Shown: piece after piece, positions 1 to 5,833 of the stretch | Position numbering within the stretch: position 1 is the stretch's first letter | How the letters are laid out: every line of letters begins with the position of its first letter | Source: an uncultured Bacillota bacterium | Lineage (GTDB): Bacteria > Bacillota > Clostridia > Peptostreptococcales > Anaerovoracaceae | Assembly (NCBI GenBank): GCA_959606705.1 | Contig: CAUHLX010000079.1 | Coordinates: 1-9,794 of the forward strand | Length of the DNA: 9,794 nt | Direction of reading: 5' to 3' | The notes under the pieces: generated by a model | The model's input: only the letters and a program-made list of their open reading frames with translations | Database searches by the model: none | Told to the model about the DNA's origin: nothing | Program-made: the position numbers and the translations under genes

Positions 1-63
1 GTACTCGGTTCGGACCAGCTTAACCCTCTCATTCACTTTCTGAATAAACTCGTTGCGGCTCAT
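1..63 (-). CDS. Partial gene, probable XRE-family helix-turn-helix regulator (N-terminus only)
   Basis: Only the first 21 codons are in the window; the gene leaves the left edge. The ATG at 63-61 is preceded by a GGGAGG ribosome binding site about 6 bases upstream, so the start is well supported. The visible peptide begins MSRNEFIQKVNERVKL and continues VRTEY. This resembles the opening helix of small Firmicute XRE-type DNA-binding proteins, in which such a helix precedes the helix-turn-helix. The helix-turn-helix itself is outside the window, so the family call rests on recall of similar N-termini and is tentative. The gene lies 50 bases downstream of pyrG on the same strand with no clear terminator between them, so the two are probably cotranscribed. 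Confidence 0.5.
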   Translation of the reverse strand, partial: MSRNEFIQKVNERVKLVRTEY

Positions 64-113
64 GGGCATCCTCCCGCGGCAGAAATTCACCGCCTCTTTT
101 CTATTTCTTTATT

Positions 114-1724
114 CTACAGGAAATTCCGGGTTCTCGCAAGGGCCGCCGCGATGAACTCGCGGAACAGAGGATGCGCCCGATTGGGACGGCTTTTAAACTC
201 CGGGTGATACTGCACCCCGATATAAAAGCGGTTCTCCGGGATTTCCACCGCTTCCACCAGACGTCCGTCCGGTGAGGTTCCGGTAACGTGCAAACCCGCC
301 TCTTCCATGCGCTCCCGATAAAAATTGTTGAACTCGTACCGATGGCGATGACGCTCCACAATGTGTTCCTGCCCGTAAGCGCGTCTCATGAGACTCCCTT
401 CGAGAGTCCGGCAAGGGTAAGCCCCCAGTCTCATAGTGCCGCCCTTAGGAAGGTTCCCCTGCTGATCCGGCATCAGATCGATGACCGAATTCCCGCCGTC
501 CGGCTGGAACTCGCTGGAATCGGCGTCCGCCAGTCCCAGCACAAAGCGGGCAAACTCAATGACCGCCACCTGCATTCCCAGGCAGATTCCTAAATAGGGA
601 ATGTCGTGTTCTCTGGCATAACGCGCGGCCTGAATCTTGCCTTCCACGCCTCGGTCACCAAAGCCTCCCGGCACTAAAATTCCACTGCAGCCGCCCAGTA
701 TCTCGTCCGCGCTGTCCGCAGTGACGGTTTCCGCTTCCACCCACTCAATATCCACCACGCTCCCATTTTCATAACCGGCGTGCCGCAGAGCCTCCACCAC
801 CGACAGATAAGCGTCATGCAGCCGAACGTATTTTCCCACCAGCGCGATTCGAGTCCGCTTGTCCCGGCGGTTGATCCGATCCAGCATCTCCTGCCATTCC
901 GACAAATCACAAGGAGGACAGTCCAGCCGCAGCTCCCTGCAGACGATTTCGGAAAAATGCCGCTGTTCCAGCATAATCGGCGCTTGATACAAAACGGGAA
1001 GCGTCATGTTCTCGATGACACAGTCCGGTTTCACGTTGCAGAACAGCGAGATTTTCGAGATGAGGTCCGCCTCCAGGGGCTCGTCCGCCCGGGTGACGAT
1101 GATGTCAGGGGAAATCCCCATGGCTCTAAGCTCCTTCACCGAATGCTGAGTGGGCTTGGACTTGTGTTCTCCCGAGCTCTTGATGTAAGGCACCAGTGTC
1201 ACGTGAATAAACAGGCAGTTTTCCTTTCCCACCTCCAGCGACACCTGGCGGATGGCCTCCAGAAAGGGCTGACTTTCAATATCTCCCGCCGTTCCGCCGA
1301 TCTCCGTAATCACCACGTCCGCCGCGTTCTTCCTTCCCACCGAGTAAATGAAGTCCTTGATCTCATTGGTAATGTGAGGAATGACCTGAACCGTCTGACC
1401 CAGATACGCGCCGTCCCGCTCCTTGCGCAGCACATTCCAGTACACCTTTCCGGTGGTCAGATTGGAATACTGATTCAAATTTTCATCAATAAACCTTTCG
1501 TAATGTCCCAGATCCAAATCCGTTTCCGCTCCGTCCTCAGTTACGTAGACTTCCCCGTGCTGATAGGGACTCATCGTTCCCGGATCTACGTTGATATACG
1601 GATCCAGCTTTTGCGCCGCCACCTTTAAACCTCTGGATTTCAATAGCCGGCCCAGCGACGCCGCGGTAATTCCTTTCCCCAGCCCGGACACTACGCCACC
1701 CGTTACAAAGATAAATTTGGTCAT
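114..1724 (-). CDS. pyrG: CTP synthase (glutamine-hydrolysing)
   Basis: Converts UTP to CTP in the cytosol using ATP and glutamine, the last step of de novo pyrimidine nucleotide synthesis. The protein is 536 residues, normal for the family. The N-terminal synthetase domain (about 1-270) opens with MTKFIFVTGGVVSGLGKG, the P-loop-like nucleotide site, followed by DPYINVDPGTMSPYQHGEV. The C-terminal class I glutamine amidotransferase domain (about 290-536) has the oxyanion segment VPGGFGDRG near 351, the nucleophile Cys381 in GICLGMQ, and His507/Glu509 in QYHPEF, so the catalytic triad is intact. The start at 1724 is chosen because GGAGGGAGG sits just upstream. A longer frame to 1781 exists, but it would run through the leader hairpin and has no better start. 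Expression is probably controlled by the attenuator at 1741-1793. Identification is very secure. Confidence 0.98.
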   Translation of the reverse strand: MTKFIFVTGGVVSGLGKGITAASLGRLLKSRGLKVAAQKLDPYINVDPGTMSPYQHGEVYVTEDGAETDLDLGHYERFIDENLNQYSNLTTGKVYWNVLRKERDGAYLGQTVQVIPHITNEIKDFIYSVGRKNAADVVITEIGGTAGDIESQPFLEAIRQVSLEVGKENCLFIHVTLVPYIKSSGEHKSKPTQHSVKELRAMGISPDIIVTRADEPLEADLISKISLFCNVKPDCVIENMTLPVLYQAPIMLEQRHFSEIVCRELRLDCPPCDLSEWQEMLDRINRRDKRTRIALVGKYVRLHDAYLSVVEALRHAGYENGSVVDIEWVEAETVTADSADEILGGCSGILVPGGFGDRGVEGKIQAARYAREHDIPYLGICLGMQVAVIEFARFVLGLADADSSEFQPDGGNSVIDLMPDQQGNLPKGGTMRLGAYPCRTLEGSLMRRAYGQEHIVERHRHRYEFNNFYRERMEEAGLHVTGTSPDGRLVEAVEIPENRFYIGVQYHPEFKSRPNRAHPLFREFIAAALARTRNFL

Positions 1725-1740
1725 TCTCCCGCCTCCCTCC

Positions 1741-1793
1741 AAAAAATCAAAAGGACATCCGGCGTGCGGGAAAGACTCCACACCCCGATGCCC
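1741..1793 (-). terminator. Intrinsic terminator/attenuator in the pyrG leader
   Basis: Read on the minus strand, GGGCATC (1793-1787) pairs with GATGTCC (1759-1753), with one G-U pair. Inside this, GGGGTGTGG pairs with CCGCACGCC with one mismatch and one wobble, leaving a loop of about AGTCTTTC. The stem is followed at once by TTTTGATTTTTT (1752-1741), then by the pyrG Shine-Dalgarno. A terminator lying between promoter and ribosome binding site is the arrangement of an attenuator. Gram-positive pyrG genes are known to be attenuated in response to CTP, through extra G residues added at the transcript 5' end that pair with a pyrimidine-rich part of the terminator. A pyrimidine run, TCTTTCCC, is present in the loop and 3' arm here. 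Confidence 0.72.
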
Positions 1794-1813
1794 ACCCTTT
1801 AAAAATATTTTTT

Positions 1814-1842
1814 AGTATGCCCCGATTACAAAGAAATGTCAA
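1814..1842 (-). promoter_or_regulatory. pyrG promoter (-35 TTGACA, -10 CATACT)
   Basis: On the minus strand a consensus TTGACA (1842-1837) is followed by a 17-base spacer and CATACT (1819-1814), which matches the -10 consensus at four of six positions. The -35 box overlaps the TGA stop codon of the upstream lipoprotein gene. Transcription would start near 1807, in an A/T-rich stretch. A second, weaker possibility is AATATT about 6 bases before GGGTGGGC, which would place G residues at the 5' end as in the known pyrG mechanism. The sequence alone does not decide between them. Confidence 0.62.
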
Positions 1843-3479
1843 CTATTTTTTGATGCGGCCACGTCCCATCGACTGATATTCTGAAAGATTCCCTGTCCAT
1901 AGCGGCCCAGAAGCTGCTGCGGGTCAAGCCCGCTGACACCGTCCTTCACCACGTACAGCGCGTCTACATACACCAGAAAGGTCAAGGGAGGATTCTCAGC
2001 CAGAACGTCCTGAAATTCCTGATACAGCGGCCGGCGCTGATCCGGAGACTCCAGCTCCTTGGCCTCGGAAAGCAGCGCGTCCACCCGATCATTGGAATAA
2101 TTGCCGCGATTTCCGCTCTTGTTCGTTCCAAATACCTGGTAAGAAGCATTGTCCGGGTCAAACGGATCTCCTCCGGCAGTCAGACAGGCGTAAGCGTCCT
2201 GACTCGCCCAATCTAAATAAGCCACCGGTTCCACGCTCACCCGGACGCCGATCGCTGCCATTTGTTCGGCGTATCGTTCCGCCAACGCACAAGAGACGGG
2301 GTCCGCTTTTAGACAATAGAGGGTAAAGGCCAGCGGCGTTCCGTCCTTTTCATAAATTCCGTCGGCTCCTTCCTCCCAACCCGCCGTCTCCAGCAGCTGC
2401 CGTGCCTTGGCCGGGTCATATTCGTACCGTTCCATCCGCGGATTATTATAATCGCTCATTTGCAGGGGAGAATAGGCTGGCGTCCCATAGCCCAGCAGCA
2501 CATCGTTGACCATGGCCTGACGGTCCACCGCGTAACTCAAAGCCGCCGGCAATTCGGGATTCTGCAGGAACAGATCGGAACCCAGCTGATAAAGCACGCT
2601 CCTGTAGTCCGCTGTCTTCATCGCGGTTACGGTGTAGCCGTCCATTTCTCCCAGCTCCATCGCCTCCGACGGAGTAATCTGGGTCACGGAAAGCTCCCCG
2701 GATTTCAACCGCTCCAGCTTTGACCGGGAGTCGTCCGTCATCTGAAATATCATCCGCTCCAGCTTCGGTTCTTTCCCATAGTAACGATCATTCCTTACTA
2801 GCGTGATGCTTTCGCCATCCCTCCAGTCCTCGATTTGAAACGGGCCGGTGCCCACCGGATCCCAGTTGAACTCGGAAGAGGTCAGATCCTTTCCCCGCAG
2901 CGAATGCTCCGGAAGCATTCCCACGGTAAGGTCATTCAAAAAAGCGGCGTTAGGCGCTGCCACGGCGATCCGAACCGTGTGATCATCCACCACATCCACT
3001 CCGTCCACGTCTTCAAAGCGGGAGGCCAGCGGAGAGTCATTCACCGGGTCCGTGATTGTCTCCAGCGTAAACCTCACGTCTTCGGCGGTAAACGCTTTTC
3101 CGTCATGCCATTTGACATCCTCTTTCAAATGAAAGGTATAAACGTTATCCGTTTGGCTGAACTCCCAGCTATCAGCCAAATCTCCCACCAAGGCCCCGTC
3201 GCTGTCTCTGCGGATCAGGCCGGAAAAAATCAGGGAGGCCAGTTCGCTCTGCTGGGAAAGGACCGGATCGGTCTTCTCGATTTTCGAGCAGCCGAACACC
3301 AGCGCCTTTCCTTTCACGCCGCCGCCCGCCTGCTCGCACCCTGTGAAAAGTCCTGTCAAAATCAGCAGAACGCACAGCGCCGCCGCCCATCCTCGGGATC
3401 GCCGGAAACCACGCCGTGATTTCCCTTCGCTCCTTCCCTCAACCATATGACCCTGTTTCAATTTTCCTCCCATTCTCAT
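1839..3479 (-). CDS. Orphan ABC transporter substrate-binding lipoprotein, family 5 (oligopeptide/dipeptide/nickel type)
   Basis: An extracytoplasmic solute-binding protein anchored to the outer face of the membrane. From the first ATG it is 546 residues. It has a basic n-region rich in Arg/Lys, a hydrophobic core WAAALCVLLILTGLF, and a lipobox LFTGC with the lipidated Cys at 48. The family-5 signature is seen in GLIRRDSDGALVGDLADSW and KWHDGKAFTAEDVRFTLE (about 123-140), followed by VGTGPFQIEDW and a YDPAKARQLLETAGW segment. Length is usual for OppA/DppA-like proteins. The start is uncertain: the ATG at 3479 has only a distant GGAGAAGG or a close GGGG. A TTG at 3461 has GGGAGG four bases upstream, and a later ATG at 3446 is also possible. 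No permease or ATPase genes are adjacent, so it must use components encoded elsewhere or act as a receptor. Ligand unknown; peptides are the default guess. Confidence 0.88.
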   Translation of the reverse strand: MRMGGKLKQGHMVEGRSEGKSRRGFRRSRGWAAALCVLLILTGLFTGCEQAGGGVKGKALVFGCSKIEKTDPVLSQQSELASLIFSGLIRRDSDGALVGDLADSWEFSQTDNVYTFHLKEDVKWHDGKAFTAEDVRFTLETITDPVNDSPLASRFEDVDGVDVVDDHTVRIAVAAPNAAFLNDLTVGMLPEHSLRGKDLTSSEFNWDPVGTGPFQIEDWRDGESITLVRNDRYYGKEPKLERMIFQMTDDSRSKLERLKSGELSVTQITPSEAMELGEMDGYTVTAMKTADYRSVLYQLGSDLFLQNPELPAALSYAVDRQAMVNDVLLGYGTPAYSPLQMSDYNNPRMERYEYDPAKARQLLETAGWEEGADGIYEKDGTPLAFTLYCLKADPVSCALAERYAEQMAAIGVRVSVEPVAYLDWASQDAYACLTAGGDPFDPDNASYQVFGTNKSGNRGNYSNDRVDALLSEAKELESPDQRRPLYQEFQDVLAENPPLTFLVYVDALYVVKDGVSGLDPQQLLGRYGQGIFQNISRWDVAASKNS

Positions 3480-3518
3480 GATTCCCCGATCGCCTTCTCC
3501 GCCGTCACGTTTTCTTTT

Positions 3519-3524
3519 ATTATA
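3519..3524 (-). promoter_or_regulatory. Possible -10 box for the lipoprotein gene
   Basis: A perfect TATAAT on the minus strand lies about 40 bases upstream of the annotated lipoprotein start. It falls inside the perfect 14-base palindrome TTATTATATAATAA (3517-3530). No convincing -35 box is seen 16-18 bases upstream (the hexamer there is TACATT), so the promoter may need an activator, or the palindrome may be an operator or merely AT-rich DNA. Confidence 0.33.
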
Positions 3525-3581
3525 TAATAAGTCACCTCATGAATGTAGCGCATTTTCCCCGGTAATATAAATATAATATTC

Positions 3582-3599
3582 CTGACCCCCTCGGGTCAG
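3582..3599. repeat. Inverted repeat CTGACCC/GGGTCAG in the divergent intergenic region
   Basis: A perfect 7-base inverted repeat (3582-3588 and 3593-3599) with a 4-base spacer, CCTC. It is a GC-rich island in otherwise AT-rich DNA between the lipoprotein gene and alr. It lies about 20 bases upstream of the alr -35 box and about 58 bases upstream of the putative lipoprotein -10. No T-run follows on either strand, so it is not an intrinsic terminator. A protein-binding operator is possible. The rest of the region (3480-3715) holds only the promoters described and no credible gene. Confidence 0.5.
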
Positions 3600-3617
3600 T
3601 TTCATCTCCCGGCAGGG

Positions 3618-3646
3618 TTGAAATACGCGACACACCGTTATATAAT
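3618..3646 (+). promoter_or_regulatory. alr promoter (-35 TTGAAA, -10 TATAAT)
   Basis: TTGAAA (3618-3623), a 17-base spacer and a perfect TATAAT (3641-3646) form a near-consensus housekeeping sigma promoter. Transcription would begin near 3653, giving a leader of about 63 bases before the alr ATG. The leader shows no obvious terminator or riboswitch. Confidence 0.8.
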
Positions 3647-3715
3647 CTAATCGGTATGTAAAAACCATAACTTGAATTGATTTTAATACATAGGAGTGGA
3701 AAGGAACAAACAGGC

Positions 3716-4852
3716 ATGTTAAAGGAAACGCTGCGCCCGGTGTGGGTGGAAGTAAATTTGAGCAATGCGGATTATAACATCAAGCAAATCAAAAAAAAGG
3801 TCGGTGAGGACAAACAAATCATCGGCGTGGTCAAGGCGGACGCCTACGGACACGGCGCTCCTCAAATCGCCAAGGTTCTGATGGACAACGGTGTGGATAT
3901 GCTGGCCATCGCCACGCTGAGCGAAGCGGTTCAGCTGCGTGAGGAAGGCTTTACCTGTCCCATCATCATGCTGGGCATTACCCCGGAAATGTACCACGAT
4001 ACCATTTTGAACTACGACATCACCCCGGTGGTTTCCTCCTATGAAAACGCGGAGAACCTCTCCAAGCTGGCGGAACAAGCCGGCAAGAAGCCGGAGGTGC
4101 TGGTGGCGATCGATACCGGCATGGGGCGTATCGGTTTCCAGCCTACGGAAGAAAACGTACCTGACGTGGTGAAAATCAGCAAGCTTCCCGGAATCAAGAT
4201 CAAGGGGCTGTTTTCCCACTTTGCCACCGCGGACGAGAAAGATAAGACTTACGCCAACGGACAGCTGGCCAAGTACAATGCCTTTGCGGATCTGCTGGAA
4301 GCCGCCGGCGTCAAGCTGGAGTTCCGTACCTTGGCCAACAGCGCGGCCATCATGGAAATTCCCGCCGCTCACTTTGATGCGGTCCGTCCGGGCATCATCC
4401 TCTATGGCTGCTACCCTTCCCACGAGGTGGATCAGAACGAACTCTCCATCAAACCGGTGATGTCCGTGAAGGCGAACATTCTTCATTTGAAGAAAGTAGG
4501 CCCCGGCTTCTCCGTGAGCTACGGCAGAAAATTCACCTCCGAACGGGAAACCGTGATCGGAACCCTGGCGCTGGGCTATGCCGACGGCTTCCCCAGAAAC
4601 CTGTCCGGCAAAGGCGGACGAGTGCTGGTAAACGGCCAGTACGCTCCCATCGTCGGCAACATCTGCATGGACCAGTGCATGATCGACGTCACTGACATTC
4701 CCGACGTCAAAGTGGGCGATGAAGTGGTGATCGTCGGCACACAGGGTGATAAGACCATTCTGGCCGACGAAATTGCCGATAAGACCGGCACCATCAACTA
4801 CGAGGTTACCTGCCGCTTCGCGCTGCGGATGCCCAGAGTTTATGTGAAATAG
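3716..4852 (+). CDS. alr: Alanine racemase
   Basis: PLP-dependent interconversion of L- and D-alanine in the cytosol, supplying D-alanine for peptidoglycan. The protein is 378 residues, typical for Alr. The N-terminal TIM-barrel domain carries the PLP lysine, Lys40, in VVKADAYGHG. IDTGMGRIGF (about 132-141), FSHFATADE and ANSAAI follow in family order. The C-terminal beta domain has the second catalytic base, Tyr269, in GFSVSYGRKF, then ALGYADGFPR, GNICMDQCMIDVT and NYEVTCR near the end. Both catalytic residues are present. The ATG at 3716 is chosen because the protein then begins just before the conserved RPVWVEVNL strand, with AAAGGA about ten bases upstream. An upstream TTG at 3677 lies ahead of the AGGAGTGG/AAAGGA sites and is unlikely. 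The gene is monocistronic, between its own promoter and a strong terminator. It is the only plus-strand gene in the window. A related amino-acid racemase specificity cannot be excluded, but alanine is by far the most likely. Confidence 0.97.
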   Translation: MLKETLRPVWVEVNLSNADYNIKQIKKKVGEDKQIIGVVKADAYGHGAPQIAKVLMDNGVDMLAIATLSEAVQLREEGFTCPIIMLGITPEMYHDTILNYDITPVVSSYENAENLSKLAEQAGKKPEVLVAIDTGMGRIGFQPTEENVPDVVKISKLPGIKIKGLFSHFATADEKDKTYANGQLAKYNAFADLLEAAGVKLEFRTLANSAAIMEIPAAHFDAVRPGIILYGCYPSHEVDQNELSIKPVMSVKANILHLKKVGPGFSVSYGRKFTSERETVIGTLALGYADGFPRNLSGKGGRVLVNGQYAPIVGNICMDQCMIDVTDIPDVKVGDEVVIVGTQGDKTILADEIADKTGTINYEVTCRFALRMPRVYVK

Positions 4853-4898
4853 CTGAGTTTTCCGGAAGATCCGCAAATTAAGAACGATGGATTGCCGT

Positions 4899-4929
4899 AA
4901 AAAAAGCGCGCTTGCTCGGCGCGCTTTTT
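4899..4929. terminator. Bidirectional intrinsic terminator between alr and the convergent ABC operon
   Basis: GCGCGC (4906-4911) pairs with GCGCGC (4919-4924) around the loop TTGCTCG, flanked by A7 on the left and T5 on the right. On the plus strand the hairpin ends alr, 47 bases after its stop. On the minus strand its seven T residues end the ABC transporter operon, about 87 bases after the ATPase stop. The 85 or so bases between it and the ATPase stop hold nothing else I can identify. Confidence 0.92.
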
Positions 4930-5015
4930 ATGTTGACTGTGAAATGCCTTTCATCCCCTTCATTTTGGGCCAAAAGGAGAGATCGCTCCCTCACCCTCAG
5001 TTCGCGTCCCCTGAC

Positions 5016-5822
5016 TCAGACCCCCTCAAACTGCGCTCCGGCGGCGCTGTGCGGGCAGTCCTTCAGCTTTTCCTCCTCCAGCAGGCAATGGCGGCGCTCC
5101 TTTGCTGCCAACCGTTCCACATATGGGGTGGCCGGGCTTCTCAGCAGTTCCCCCGGTGAGGCAAACTGCTGAATTTTTCCCTGGTCCATCACCAGAACCT
5201 TGGTCCCCAGCTTCAGGGCCTCCGTGATGTCGTGAGTCACAAAAAGGATCGTGATGCCGGTCTCCTCATGAATCCGGCCGATCTCCTCCTGGAGCTGCTT
5301 TCTGGTGATCTCATCCACGGCTCCGAACGGTTCATCCATCAGCAGGATATCCGGCGAGGCCGCCAGCGCCCGGGCGATTCCCACCCTCTGCTGCTGTCCC
5401 CCGGAAAGTTCATCCGGATAACGGCTCAGCATTTCCTCCTCCAGCCCCACGATCTTCATCCACTTCAAAATCGCCGCCCGAGTCCGCTCCCGGTCCTTTT
5501 TATTCAGCAGACTGGGGACATAGGCAATGTTTTTTTCCACGGTCATGTGCGGGAACAGCATGCTTCCCTGAATCGCGTAACCGATGTTCCTGCGGAGGGA
5601 AATCAAGTCCTCCTCCATGATGTTCTTCCCATTGACCAGCACCGTTCCTTCATCCGGTAAATTCAGTCCGTTGACCATCTTCAAGATGGTCGTCTTGCCG
5701 CAGCCGGAGGACCCGATGATCGTCACAAATTCTCCCTGCTCCACGGTGAGATTGAAATGCTCCACAATGGTTTTGTTCCCGTAGCTTTTTTTGATCTCCA
5801 CATATTCGATCGCGTTTGCCAT
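5016..5822 (-). CDS. ABC transporter ATPase, osmoprotectant/quaternary-amine (OpuCA/EgtV) type
   Basis: The nucleotide-binding subunit that powers the importer encoded just upstream. The protein is 268 residues. Walker A GSSGCGKTT is at 37-45, Q-loop Gln85 in GYAIQGSMLF, the signature LSGGQQQRVGIARAL at 139-153, Walker B ILLMDEP at 159-165 and the switch His197 in VTHD. The YAIQ Q-loop context and FGAVDEITR after Walker B are typical of the glycine betaine/carnitine/choline group. C-terminal CBS domains found in some OpuA/OpuC ATPases are absent; instead there is a short charged tail. The ATG at 5822 has TAGGAGG seven bases upstream, and that sequence contains the stop codon of the preceding gene, so the two are translationally coupled. 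A longer frame to 6020 overlaps the upstream gene and is rejected. Substrate is set by the partner, either an osmolyte or ergothioneine, so no symbol is given. Confidence 0.93.
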   Translation of the reverse strand: MANAIEYVEIKKSYGNKTIVEHFNLTVEQGEFVTIIGSSGCGKTTILKMVNGLNLPDEGTVLVNGKNIMEEDLISLRRNIGYAIQGSMLFPHMTVEKNIAYVPSLLNKKDRERTRAAILKWMKIVGLEEEMLSRYPDELSGGQQQRVGIARALAASPDILLMDEPFGAVDEITRKQLQEEIGRIHEETGITILFVTHDITEALKLGTKVLVMDQGKIQQFASPGELLRSPATPYVERLAAKERRHCLLEEEKLKDCPHSAAGAQFEGV

Positions 5823-5833
5823 TTCCCAACCTC

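Noticed and set aside
780..1628. A 282-codon plus-strand frame opposite pyrG
   Set aside because: Antisense shadow of a well-conserved gene; no ribosome binding site or family motif.
1725..1781. Upstream extension of pyrG by 19 codons
   Set aside because: It lies within the leader hairpin and T-run, and the family starts at MTKFIFVTGG, which has its own GGAGGGAGG.
3532..3765. A 77-codon minus-strand frame across the alr promoter
   Set aside because: It overlaps the alr promoter, leader and start, and has no ribosome binding site or recognisable features.
3719..4876. A 385-codon open frame on the minus strand opposite alr
   Set aside because: It mirrors alr codon positions, has His/Val-rich composition typical of antisense frames and shows no recognisable domain. 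alr on the plus strand is certain.
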